NCBI RefSeq assembly: GCF_020881035.1
Contig: NZ_JAJITC010000007.1
Span: 310,001-374,000 of the forward strand
Direction: 5' to 3'
DNA: 64,000 bases
DNA from: Paraburkholderia translucens
GTDB taxonomy: Bacteria; Pseudomonadota; Gammaproteobacteria; Burkholderiales; Burkholderiaceae
Shown in pieces: positions 26,915 to 35,309 of this stretch. Position 1 is the first letter of the stretch. The number at the start of each line of letters is the position of its first letter. The notes under the pieces were generated by a model. The model saw only the letters and a program-made list of their open reading frames with translations, searched no databases and had not been told where the DNA came from. The position numbers and the translations under genes are program-made.

Positions 26915-27596
26915 ATTGCCTATCTGAAAAAGTTGAAGTCGCAACCGGCGCCGTGGCCCACAAAAGAAACCTATGCGAGATGACCTGTAGATACGTGTGG
27001 CTGTCTACCTATTCGCAGGCGGCGCACGAGTTGCCAATAGTTCGGAAACCGAAAGACGCTCCGGGTCCGTGCCGCATCGGCATCCCTGTTTGCGCAACGG
27101 CTATTCCCAGACCGGACGGCAAACAGTCAAAGAGTAAAAACGGACCGGTTCTAATCGCGCCGGCCGGGACAAATAAGTGACGTTTCCCGGCGCCCGTTCG
27201 TGGCTGAGCGGATCGCACCTATTTGGGCCACCCTGGGGCGATGCGAGCCCACTCACGGTCCTACATTGATTGAGTCATGCGGCGCGCGCAACGAACACGC
27301 ATCCGCCAGCGAAGGGAACAGGTTCATGATGCCGAGCGGATCCGGGACAGGCGCCAAATTCGACATGCTGGAACCAGCTGTCCTCGTGCGTCGGTGCCCG
27401 ACGCGCCATTTAAAACAGAACTTCTTAGCGGCACGGCGCGGCGCTGGTTTGGAGCCAGGCGTACAGCGAAAAAGACAGCGCCACCAGCCATCCTTTCTGT
27501 ATGAAGCGGCCGTGCTCCAGATACGTGCAAAATAAAACCCGCGCCTGGCGGGTCTCGTCTACTGGGAACAGTTCATCCACAGGCAAAATGCATTGC
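26915..27596. other. Intergenic stretch between CoA-transferase and phasin genes
   Basis: About 680 bases. It must hold the leftward promoter of the CoA-transferase operon, but I cannot place it. A short minus-strand frame near 27430-27520 encodes a hydrophobic stretch ending FSLYAW that vaguely recalls the 'WGILTGM' peptides; without a start codon it is not called. No palindrome of the GTAC type is seen. Confidence 0.4.
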
Positions 27597-28100
27597 TCAA
27601 CGCTTGTTGCCTGATTTCGTGTGTGCCTGCTGCTGGGCTTCAATCGCGCCTTCGATATCGTCGCCCGCCTTGATCCCTTGCGAAAGGGCTTCCGATGACG
27701 AGCGCTCCACCCCTTTCCCAGTGGCGTCAAAGGAGTCCTGCGCTGGCTGTGCGATCTTCTCCGCCACTTTCTCAACTGCTCTGGTCGACGCCGTCGTTGC
27801 GCTTTCTACCGCCTCCGCGACAATCGCGTTAATCTGGTTGCCGCGGGTTTCATACTGACGTCGAGCTTCGCGCACAACTTCGGCGCCGGTCGATAGCACT
27901 ATCGTGCGGAAATGACGGTTATAGGCGGCCGCCTTCTGAGGAAATTGACTCAGCATGCTGGATTGCCATTCCGGAAGATTATCGGTTTTTTCATCGATTG
28001 CATTTGTCGGCAAATTGTTGCTTTCGTTGATAATCGTCGTGACGGTTTGCATGTTCAGCTCCGCCAGTTCCCGATAACCATTCATGAATTTTCCAACCAC
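27597..28100 (-). CDS. Phasin-family granule-associated protein
   Basis: A 167-residue amphipathic helical protein of the phasin family, which coats polyhydroxyalkanoate granules or acts as a stress chaperone. The core 'HFRTIVLSTGAEVVREARRQYETRGNQINAIVAEAVE' and the alanine-rich helices after it are typical. A broken second copy lies at 6277-6663. The region upstream (28101-28400) is notably AT-rich, as expected for a strong promoter, though I could not fix the elements. It is alone on its strand here, between the CoA-transferase operon and a response regulator. Confidence 0.85.
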   Translation of the reverse strand: MVGKFMNGYRELAELNMQTVTTIINESNNLPTNAIDEKTDNLPEWQSSMLSQFPQKAAAYNRHFRTIVLSTGAEVVREARRQYETRGNQINAIVAEAVESATTASTRAVEKVAEKIAQPAQDSFDATGKGVERSSSEALSQGIKAGDDIEGAIEAQQQAHTKSGNKR

Positions 28101-28929
28101 ATTTACAAACGATTGATAGTTTGCTTTATTAATGTCTGAAATCTGCTGTTGCGAGTAAAAAACATTCCGCCTCCAATATCGAATGAGGTGTCACGCACGA
28201 AATAATTCGCCGTGACGCATTTTTCATGCTGCGCCGCACCAACATCTTCAAGCCTACAGCATTAAACTATTTAGTCAACAAACATTTGCAGATCCTTAAT
28301 ATACTATGAAAGTACAATTTACGGATCCAGGCAGAAAAAAAACGAACATATTTCTGCTTTGAATGCTGGTGAATAAAATGTGTAATTGGATTCGGGTGTC
28401 GCTCGATCGAGGCTAGTCAGAACCAGAAGCTTTTCAGGCCGATTTCGATAAGGCATCGGGGGTGTTTTCGTCTACTCTCTCGGATCGAAAACCGCGTATA
28501 GCGGAAGCCGCGCCTAGATTCCCCCTTTGCTCGACGTCCTGCGCAAGCAGTTCCCGGAAAACGCCCAACCCCGGTACGCCGTGCAACTGGCGGAACTCCG
28601 CGAGCACCTCGACGATGGCGTGTTGCAATGTCTCCGGTTTGCGCGTACTGGCGATGTGCGAGCTACCCCTTACCACTTCCCACATGTATGTCACACGGCC
28701 CAGCGCCATCCCCTCTCAGGGATGCAACGTGCCGTCAGTGGACCCAGGTTTTCGTACGATTGCGCGCAAGAACATTGCCACATTGCCCGATAACAACGGC
28801 CACTTATATCGACCGACGCTGGCGCTTACAGAACGCGTGGACCGGCCCTATCCGCGTGGTCGACCGCGCGCCACGGGAGCAACCGCTCAACGCCGCTGTC
28901 GATTTCCTTTTTTTATAGGACGTCCGGTC
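28101..28929. other. AT-rich phasin upstream region and unassigned sequence
   Basis: The first 300 bases are strongly AT-rich for this genome and presumably contain the phasin promoter. From 28434 to 28793 both strands have open frames with high third-position GC. The minus frame 28434-28709 ('LQHAIVEVLAEFRQLHGVPG') and the plus frame 28527-28793 ('LDVLRKQFPENAQPRYAVQL') compete, and neither has a ribosome site. One of them may be a gene fragment, but I cannot decide. Confidence 0.35.
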
Positions 28930-29310
28930 TCAAATGGTCGGGCGGGACGCAATTGCAGCCAGAATGACCGGTAGTCGGGCCGGTTTTACAAAATGATGAT
29001 CGAAACCGGCCTTGATCGATTCGGCTTTTTCTGCGGGCGCACGCAGTGCGGTTACGGCCAGCAGAAACGGACGGGGGGTGAAACCCATACGCCGGATTTC
29101 TCTCGCCACCGCGTGGCCGTCCACGCCGGGCATCTGAATATCGAGCATCACCACGTCCGGACGCCAGGTGTAGTACGCGGCGAGCGCGGCTGCACCATCT
29201 ACCGCCGTCTGGACGGTGTAGCCGTAAGCTTCGAAGAACAATACGTAGGCTTCGACCAAACCCGCGTCGTCGTCGGCGGTCAGTAAGCGCTCCGTTTTCA
29301 CGGTGGACAT
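28930..29310 (-). CDS. Single-domain response regulator (receiver only)
   Basis: A 126-residue receiver domain with no output domain. The phosphoacceptor is Asp57 in 'VVMLDIQMPGVDG', the acidic pocket lies in 'TADDDAG' near 11-15, and Thr87 and Lys109 ('FVKP') complete the active site. Such CheY-like proteins act by phosphotransfer or protein contact rather than by binding DNA. It is divergently transcribed from a histidine kinase gene 125 bases away, its likely partner. It therefore cannot itself be the regulator that binds the GTAC palindromes. Confidence 0.88.
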   Translation of the reverse strand: MSTVKTERLLTADDDAGLVEAYVLFFEAYGYTVQTAVDGAAALAAYYTWRPDVVMLDIQMPGVDGHAVAREIRRMGFTPRPFLLAVTALRAPAEKAESIKAGFDHHFVKPARLPVILAAIASRPTI

Positions 29311-29435
29311 AGATTCCTGTAGGTTGCCCCTATGTCACGCAATTTAGGGACCCGATAGAATCAAAGCGGATCTTTTCAGCTAATACAAATTCAGCGAATA
29401 CTCCATACGGATTTTTTCCTTCTTCGAGGGCGAAC

Positions 29436-30557
29436 ATGCGACTGGCTGACTTCATCCTCCGCGACATGGAAACGATTCTGGCGCACTGGGAGGCGTTTGC
29501 CACCACCCTGTTGCCGGCAGCCGCAACCATGCAATCACTGGCGCTGCGAGACCATGCACAACAGATTCTGCAAGCCGTAGCGAAGGATCTTTCGACGGAC
29601 CAGACCAGGGAGGCGCAAACCGAAAAGTCAATGGGACGAGCCCCCGTACGGATCGGCGCTCCAGCGACAGCCGCGCAGACGCACGCCCTTTTGCGGGCGC
29701 GCGGCGGCTTCGACATCAACCAGTTGGCCGCGGAGTACCGCGCGCTGCGAGCCAGCGTTCTGCGCCTCTGGATGGACGACTGTCAGCCTAGATCCCCGCA
29801 TCCCGATGATGTCATCCGGTTCAACGAGGCCATCGACCAGGCACTTGCGGAATCGGTCGGTCATTTCAGCGCGCATGTAGACCAGGCTCGGAATCTTTTT
29901 CTTGGGATGCTCGGACACGATATGCGCAGCCCGCTCCAGACCATCCTGATGACGGCCCAATATCTTGCAGCGCTGAACGCCGGGGAGCAGGTATCCGGAG
30001 CCGCATCCCGTTTGATCAGAAGCGGCACTCGCATGCAGGCCCTTCTGAGCGATATGCTTGATTTCAATCGAACCAGGCTGGGTTTGGGCATCAATATCGC
30101 GCCGACTAATGCCGACCTGGACAAACTGCTTGCCGATGAACTCGATCAGTTGCGGGCAGCGCATCCAGACCGTCGGGTCGATCTGGTCGTGGAAGGTGAC
30201 TGTCGGGGTGTTTGGGACGGCCGTCGTCTGCAGCAGTTGCTCGGCAATCTGGTGTTGAATGCAATCAAGTACGGAGCGCCCGATGCGCCGGTGCGGGTGG
30301 TGGTGACAGGCGACGCGCGGGATGTCCGCTTCGAGGTCAGGAACCACGGGCCCGCCATCGAGCGAATCACGCTGGATCGGATCTTTGACCCACTTCAGCG
30401 TGGCTTGAGTGAGGAAGGCGCATATAACGCCGACGGCAGTCTGGGGCTCGGACTGTATATCGCGCGCGAGATTGCCAAGGCGCATGGGGGTGAGATCGAG
30501 GCGCGGTCCGACGAGAAAGAAACCGTCTTCGCTGTGCGCCTGCCGCGCGGTCAGTAG
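29436..30557 (+). CDS. Soluble histidine kinase with RsbRD-like N-terminal domain
   Basis: A 373-residue cytoplasmic kinase without membrane segments. Residues about 5-140 resemble the RsbRD-type four-helix sensory domain ('ILRDMETILAHWEAFATTLLP'). The dimerisation helix has His161 in 'GMLGHDMRSPLQ'. The ATPase domain follows, with N box 'LVLNAIKYG' near 270 and 'GLGLYIAREIA' near 335; the G1 region is weak ('RNHGPAI'). GAGGG precedes the ATG. It is divergent from the single receiver gene. The bacteriophytochrome-like oxygen or stress signal is unknown; no haem or PAS motif is visible. Confidence 0.88.
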   Translation: MRLADFILRDMETILAHWEAFATTLLPAAATMQSLALRDHAQQILQAVAKDLSTDQTREAQTEKSMGRAPVRIGAPATAAQTHALLRARGGFDINQLAAEYRALRASVLRLWMDDCQPRSPHPDDVIRFNEAIDQALAESVGHFSAHVDQARNLFLGMLGHDMRSPLQTILMTAQYLAALNAGEQVSGAASRLIRSGTRMQALLSDMLDFNRTRLGLGINIAPTNADLDKLLADELDQLRAAHPDRRVDLVVEGDCRGVWDGRRLQQLLGNLVLNAIKYGAPDAPVRVVVTGDARDVRFEVRNHGPAIERITLDRIFDPLQRGLSEEGAYNADGSLGLGLYIAREIAKAHGGEIEARSDEKETVFAVRLPRGQ

Positions 30558-30890
30558 CGCTCATGCACGCGCCCCGCACGGATCGAGCGTCGGCGTGCTT
30601 TGGAGTGCGCACACTTGCGATTGCCGATCAGAAGCGTGGGGGCCGTCATATCAGGCCGCCGTTCGGGCGCCGCCAATCTCGCCGGGGTCAGGGTGAACAC
30701 GGTTCACTGCCGTCGTCCAACGAATCGTCCGTTGCAAAATATTCATTGAACTGTTCTTCACCGGGCTCGATTCCGGACACGAGCCGCAGCCAGCCGGCAG
30801 GCTCGCGCGGTGTGCGATCGATGGATACCGGCCGGGCGAATTGATACCGATCAGGCGACCGGTGCTCCGCTTGCGTCAGGTCCGGCGAAA
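30558..30890. other. Intergenic stretch before the yqjDE-like operon
   Basis: About 330 bases. The frame of the DUF883 gene is open back to 30810, but I see no ribosome site there. No clear promoter, palindrome or terminator was found. Confidence 0.35.
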
Positions 30891-31217
30891 ATGCGTCGAG
30901 AACCGAAGGCGAAGCACGCCGGCGATTCTCGTCAGCGCCTCGATGAATTGCGGAAGCGGGCCCGGCTTTTGCGCATCATTGCCGGTGATCTGCTGGGCGA
31001 TGTCGGTGCACAAGTTAGCGGTACGGCGAAGGAATTGAGCGGTAAAGCGCAGCAACTCTATGCAGATTTCACGGACGTCGTTCGCGAATCTACCGCAGAG
31101 CGGCCATTCGCGGCACTGGCGATAGCCGCCGGCGTGGGTTTCGTACTCGGCGCGTTACACGCGGCAACACGCTCCCGGCCCAACGACGCACCGCACGACT
31201 TGAGAGACCGGAGGTAA
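30891..31217 (+). CDS. DUF883 (YqjD/ElaB-like) membrane-anchored protein
   Basis: A 108-residue protein with a charged helical N-terminal part ('RQRLDELRKRARLLR', 'AKELSGKAQQLYADFTDVVRES'). A C-terminal glycine/alanine-rich hydrophobic segment ('FAALAIAAGVGFVLGAL') ends in a basic tail. This is the layout of YqjD/ElaB proteins, inner-membrane anchored and reported to associate with ribosomes in stationary phase. It opens a yqjD-yqjE-yqjK-like group with the two genes downstream. The ATG at 30891 has only a weak ribosome site; earlier in-frame starts are not better. Confidence 0.75.
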   Translation: MRREPKAKHAGDSRQRLDELRKRARLLRIIAGDLLGDVGAQVSGTAKELSGKAQQLYADFTDVVRESTAERPFAALAIAAGVGFVLGALHAATRSRPNDAPHDLRDRR

Positions 31218-31221
31218 AGCG

Positions 31222-31577
31222 ATTCAGGGTTGGCGAAACGTCAGCAGCTTCTGTGTCGAACGAGCCGCTGATTATGGTGAGCTGGTCGCCGTCGAGCTCG
31301 ACGAGACGAGGAAACGACTGGTTCGTGAATTGAGCGCGCTCGTGGCACTCGCGGCCGCTGGCCTTTTCACGCTGTCGTTCGTGTGCATTGCGGTCATTGC
31401 TACGGCTTGGGGACATCCAATTTTCTTCCCGTGGTCTGGGGCGTAGCCTTGATGTGGCTTGTGGTGTCCGTCGTGTCCCTGCTGATCGTTCGCTCGCAGA
31501 AACCTGGGCAATCGCTTCACGTTCTGCAAAGCGAATTCCGGAGCGACCTCGATACGTTGAGGGAGGCCCTCAAATGA
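31222..31577 (+). pseudogene. DUF1469 (YqjE-like) membrane protein gene, frameshifted
   Basis: Two frames together make one YqjE-like protein. The first runs 'ADYGELVAVELDETRKRLVREL', then a membrane helix, to 'AWGHPIFFP'. The second continues 'VVWGVALMWLVVSVVSLLIV' to 'DLDTLREALK'. A single missing base at about 31425-31435 explains the switch. In addition, the position where a start is expected, 7 bases after GGAGGT, reads ATT (31222-31224). The gene thus carries one certain and one possible lesion. In E. coli yqjE follows yqjD as here. Confidence 0.75.
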
Positions 31578-31885
31578 ACCGTGCATCTGACGCTAACAAA
31601 GCAGAGAGCGAGATCCTGACGCGCATGGCGGCATCGCGAACAGCGTTACTCGTAGCGAACCGCACTACGCCAGTCTCGGTCCCGGTCTCGCGCGGACTGA
31701 GCAGACCTCCCGCAGCCAGTCTGATGACTTCGCTTGCGGACGCACCGCGCGTCACGCTGTTGCTGGCTTTATGCGTCGGCGCAATCGCCCTAGGGCCTCA
31801 CAGAACACTCAGAATAGCGGGACGTGCGGGGATTACCGCGTTGCTGGCGGGCACAGCCCGCAAGGTGATCGCTCAGGCCGTATAA
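31574..31885 (+). CDS. Small membrane protein, YqjK-like position
   Basis: A 103-residue protein with a polar N-terminus ('AESEILTRMAASRTALL') and a hydrophobic segment at about residues 58-75, followed by a basic tail. Its ATG overlaps the stop of the DUF1469 frame (ATGA), so translation was probably coupled to it. Sequence similarity to YqjK is not strong; the call rests on gene order after DUF883 and DUF1469. Confidence 0.6.
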   Translation: MNRASDANKAESEILTRMAASRTALLVANRTTPVSVPVSRGLSRPPAASLMTSLADAPRVTLLLALCVGAIALGPHRTLRIAGRAGITALLAGTARKVIAQAV

Positions 31886-31965
31886 GCTATTGCACACAGT
31901 GGACGGCGCACGATTTTCATGCGCCCCACGGCTCACGCCGCGCACTCTTCAATCGCGGGCCCGAC

Positions 31966-32496
31966 CTAAAGCGTCGTGGTCGTGTCGCCTACCGATCTGC
32001 TGCCCACCTCGTCGAGCTTGAGCTGCAGTTCGGTTTTGCGCTTGGCCATTTTTTCGCCGAGCGCCCGAAGGTTGCACTTTGACTTGCGCAGTTCCGGAAA
32101 GAGTTCCCGCTCCTCTTCCTCGATATGATGGTCTACCATCTCGCTCATCACTTTAAAGGTCGCATCGAAGCCCCTGTAGCCGGCCCTCAACGTTTCAAAT
32201 TTCGCAATCAGGGTCTTGACGAGGAAATGTTCGATATACGCCTCTTCAACGTCGACCCTGTCGCTGTCGGGCAATGCTTCCTGCGCGGCTGGATACAGCA
32301 GTTCCTCCTCCAGCATCGTGTCGATGGATAGCTCTTCGCAAGCGCGCTGCGCAAGTGCAGCTTTCGCTTCAAGGTCGTCGGCCTTTTCGAAAGCCGTGAA
32401 GAGTTTCTCGACCGCGCGATGCTCCGCCTCGAGAAAGGCCAGTGCATCGGGTGCCGTGGATGCTGCTTCGCCTTTGTCCTGTTTTGTTGCTTCCAT
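31966..32496 (-). CDS. Hemerythrin HHE-domain protein
   Basis: A 176-residue four-helix protein with the hemerythrin-like metal motif: 'LEAEHRAVEKLF' (His26), 'EEELLYPAAQEAL' and 'MVDHHIEEEERELFPEL', giving the His and Glu ligands of a di-iron site. Such cytoplasmic HHE proteins bind oxygen or NO or are linked to iron and oxidative stress. GAGGGGAT before the ATG at 32496 decides the start; the frame upstream to 32631 lacks a ribosome site. It converges on the yqjDE-like genes. Confidence 0.88.
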   Translation of the reverse strand: MEATKQDKGEAASTAPDALAFLEAEHRAVEKLFTAFEKADDLEAKAALAQRACEELSIDTMLEEELLYPAAQEALPDSDRVDVEEAYIEHFLVKTLIAKFETLRAGYRGFDATFKVMSEMVDHHIEEEERELFPELRKSKCNLRALGEKMAKRKTELQLKLDEVGSRSVGDTTTTL

Positions 32497-32844
32497 GCTT
32501 ATCCCCTCGGTCATGCGGTTGACTGCAACGGTAGAACACGTTGTTGAGCAACCCATATGCCCACTGCGGTCGCGTTGTCGTGCTCGATCGTCGTCGCCAG
32601 CAAGACGGTCGCCGTCCGCTTTCCCGGACATCGGGACGCGCGGAAGTTTGCCCGATGGACCGACCGATAGTTAGCGATTTCCGGGCATAACAGGACTACA
32701 CTTGAAAAAAGACATCCTCGAACGCCCGGGTGACGACGCGACCGTGGTTGCAAACGCCTCGAAATATTTCTGAATCGACGCATGCCTGCGTAGAAAGGGC
32801 GTCGCGTCGTCCTCTGTGAGAGTTCTACATAAAGGGAGTCCATC
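32497..32844. other. Intergenic stretch between hemerythrin and a small basic gene
   Basis: About 350 bases containing the divergent upstream regions of the hemerythrin gene and the 36-residue gene. I see no GTAC palindrome and no confident promoter. Confidence 0.4.
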
Positions 32845-32955
32845 ATGACCAAAGCCCACGACGCCAGGAAGACGGAGAAGAAAACCGCCACCAGAACACC
32901 GAAGGAAAAGAAAGACGCGAAGAAGTTGAAGAAGGAGGCTTCGAAGCGTCAGTGA
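32845..32955 (+). CDS. 36-residue lysine-rich peptide
   Basis: A very short frame, MTKAHDARKTEKKTATRT followed by a run rich in lysine and ending SKRQ; over a third of residues are Lys or Arg. AAGGGAG precedes the ATG at good spacing. Similar tiny, highly basic proteins occur in stress regulons, and a nucleic-acid-binding or histone-tail-like role is possible. I cannot name a family. It is likely translated, given the ribosome site and a composition unlike random frames of this GC content. Confidence 0.55.
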   Translation: MTKAHDARKTEKKTATRTPKEKKDAKKLKKEASKRQ

Positions 32956-33601
32956 TATCGCAATGCCAGGAGCGCCTCTGGATTCAAGGCCGGTCCAGCG
33001 GCGCGCTTCACTCCGGCGTACATTCGCACACACGCTTTTCGAGTCCTACCGTCTAATACCTCGATGTGGTGATGACTGTAGCGAATCAGCATTGCAGGTG
33101 CACTGCCACCTCGGTTACACGGGACCGGCGACTGTATAAGCGTTTCGGAAAGCCGAACTCAAAATGGGCAACCGCCTTCGCCGGCGGTCATCCGGCTCGC
33201 TATCACGCGGACAGCACGATTTGGGTGCTTGATGGCTGGAGCCGCAGTATTGGATGAGATGCCGACGGAGTGGCACGCCGGTTGCGCCTTTCCTTGTCGG
33301 GAGCGAGCCACCCAGGTTGTCTGTCGCCGTCAATTTCACGTGATGTCGTCACCAAACCACCGCTCTGCCTACTCTATGGAGCCAGAACGATGCAGGTCGA
33401 GTAGCGCAACGTGCGTGCAGGCGCACATCTTGTGACTCGCGTTTCGTTTGGCTTCGGACAAGTGGTCCTTCGCACTTTGGGCAGCATCGCTGATGATCGA
33501 GCCAACAATTTTCCAGGTGACCCATTTCTTCGGTTGCGGGATGCGTCCGGCACCGGACAGACGCCGGTCACGAATCAGCGCACACCTCAATTGTTTGATC
33601 A
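32956..33601. other. Gene-poor stretch
   Basis: About 650 bases without a convincing gene on either strand; frames are short and lack ribosome sites. It leads into a remnant of a Spy/LTXXQ-type gene, whose lost 5' end probably lay here. Confidence 0.4.
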
Positions 33602-33937
33602 AAGCTCGCCCGCAATGACAGGAAAACGCTGGCGGGCGCGACACACGAGTCGATTGGCTCGCGCATCAACAGTCTTCACAGCAGGCTTCAGATCATCCAG
33701 GCGCAGGAAGCGCTCTGGCAAAAGGTCGCGCAGGTCATGCGCGACAATGAGAATACGATGCACGCGCCTGGAGAAACTCGCATGAGTCAAATGAACAACA
33801 TGAGCGCCATGGATGATCTCAAGTCCTACGGTCAGGCCGCCGACGCGCATGCCGAGGGCATCAGAAAACTGACGCCTGTGTTCCAAACCCTCAGTTTGTT
33901 CATACCGATCAGCTTCGCTAGCAGGAACGGCACGTAA
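33602..33937 (+). pseudogene. Spy/LTXXQ-type periplasmic protein remnant
   Basis: The frame reads 'RINSLHSRLQIIQAQEALWQKV', 'AQVMRDNENTMHA', 'MSAMDDLKSYGQAADAHAEGIRKLTPVFQTL', the pattern of Burkholderia LTXXQ-motif (Spy/CpxP-like) proteins. Here the key 'LTxxQ' reads 'IIQAQ'. There is no start codon or signal peptide upstream, and after 'VFQTL' the sequence diverges to an unrelated tail and stops. Both ends are therefore missing. Confidence 0.65.
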
Positions 33938-34096
33938 TCCAGACCGCACGCTGCTGTCTTGACCAGCCATCGCCGAACAGGAGAACACGTGGAATTTCCC
34001 CCGCGCGCCTGACGGCGCTGGCGGAGCGTTTTTCAACCGAAGGAATCGTTGACGGACACACGCGACGTTTTCCGCCATTTGTTAAAACATGCAAAA

Positions 34097-34125
34097 GTGT
34101 GCCCAAGACGCGCGAGAGCTATAAT
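34097..34125 (+). promoter_or_regulatory. Candidate promoter of the Crp/Fnr-family gene
   Basis: A perfect -10 box TATAAT at 34120-34125 lies 88 bases before the regulator's ATG. The -35 at 17-bp spacing (34097-34102) is poor, so an activator or an extended upstream element may be needed. Confidence 0.4.
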
Positions 34126-34213
34126 CCGAAGTAGCGACCCGGTTTGTCATCCGGAATCGCTGCGATGACCACATATCGCGCAGTTTTCAGGCAGGATTCT
34201 GAGGAAGCGGCAC

Positions 34214-34933
34214 ATGGCGAACGAGTGTCAGGCGAATGACAACCATCTGCTCTCCGTTTTGCCGGACATCGAGTGGACACGTCTTTCACCCCATCTGGTT
34301 CTCGTCGATATGCCTTTGGGGCACGTCGTGTATGAATCCGGCGACCGGCTCGATCACGTCTATTTTCCCACCACGTCGATCGTCTCACTGCTCTACGTGA
34401 TGGAAGACGGCTCCTCCGCCGAGATTGCGATTGTGGGCAACGAAGGAATCATTGGTATCGCCCTCTTCATGGGCGGAGAGACCATGCCCAACCGCGCCAT
34501 CGTGCAAAGCGCCGGCGAGGCGTACCGGCTCGATGCACGGATCCTGAAAGAGGAGTTTCACCGCGCGGGACCCGTGCAGCGACTATTGCTGCGCTATACG
34601 CAGGCGTTGATCACGCAGATGGCACAGACCGCCGTTTGCAACCGTCACCACTCGATCGACCAGCAGCTGTGCCGCTGGCTGCTGCTCAGCATCGACCGCC
34701 TGCCATCGAACGAACTGAAGATGACTCAGGAACTGATCGCAAACATGCTGGGCGTGCGCCGATCCGGGGTCACCGAAGCGGCGTTGAAACTTCAGGATGC
34801 GGGGCTGATTCGCTATAGCCACGGCCATATCGAAGTGCTGGATCGCCCTGGACTCGAAAAGCGTGTGTGCGAATGCTACAACGTGGTCAGACGGGAATTC
34901 GACCGCCTGCTGCCAGACCTCAAAGCCCTGTAA
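34214..34933 (+). CDS. Crp/Fnr-family transcriptional regulator
   Basis: A 239-residue regulator with a cyclic-nucleotide-type sensor barrel (about 20-125; 'HVVYESGDRLDHVYFPTTSIVSLL', 'GNEGIIG'). A C-terminal winged helix follows (about 165-230; 'ELKMTQELIANMLGVRRSGVTEAALKLQDAGLIRY'). The FNR-type N-terminal cysteine cluster is absent, so it is not a classical oxygen sensor, and the usual cAMP-contact residues are not obvious. Such regulators in Burkholderia often respond to stress or low oxygen. It is the only clear DNA-binding transcription regulator seen in the island body and a candidate for controlling it. Confidence 0.88.
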   Translation: MANECQANDNHLLSVLPDIEWTRLSPHLVLVDMPLGHVVYESGDRLDHVYFPTTSIVSLLYVMEDGSSAEIAIVGNEGIIGIALFMGGETMPNRAIVQSAGEAYRLDARILKEEFHRAGPVQRLLLRYTQALITQMAQTAVCNRHHSIDQQLCRWLLLSIDRLPSNELKMTQELIANMLGVRRSGVTEAALKLQDAGLIRYSHGHIEVLDRPGLEKRVCECYNVVRREFDRLLPDLKAL

Positions 34934-34956
34934 ACGGCGCGTCCCGAAGAGTCCCC

Positions 34957-35226
34957 CTAAAGCGCGATGATCGCCTTGAGTACTTGCATATCTACTGCGT
35001 GCGCAAGGATCTTCCAGGCGTTAAGGGTATCGCCAGGTTCCCATCTGGCGATCAGTTCATGCGAATCGGGCGCGACCCTGTAGAAGCGTCCACACGTCGA
35101 GTCGACGCACCCGGCAATGGTATGTCGTTTGTCCTTCTGCTCACTCCTCGGGTCGGACGCGCTGGTCATCGTGCAGCCTGATGGCGACAGACTGACCGCG
35201 AGGATCGATCCCGCACATCGCGCCAC
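34957..35226 (-). pseudogene. Truncated third SYLF/YSC84 lipoprotein copy
   Basis: The frame carries a lipobox-like 'SPSGC' then 'SEQKDKRHTIAGCVDSTCGRFYR...SHELIARW'. This parallels 'QQMDKRHTIDAGVDSTLARLYV...SRELVGKA' in the intact SYLF protein at 46930-47517. After about residue 62 similarity ends and the frame stops at residue 89, so the whole SYLF core is gone. It lies between the Crp-type regulator and the SagB-type gene. No GTAC palindrome is kept upstream. Confidence 0.7.
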
Positions 35227-35309
35227 GACGTCACGAAGCCCCTGGCTCAGCAGCCTGCCAGCGGGTTAAGTACAGCCTCATACGCGCACATTCCTGGTCG
35301 GAAGGGAAC

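Noticed and set aside
27425-27535. Third WGILTGM-like peptide (hydrophobic stretch ending FSLYAW)
   Set aside because: No start codon in frame, no ribosome site and only a few matching residues.
28434-28793. Small gene upstream of the receiver gene
   Set aside because: Opposite-strand frames are equally plausible by codon use and neither has a ribosome site, so no call was made.
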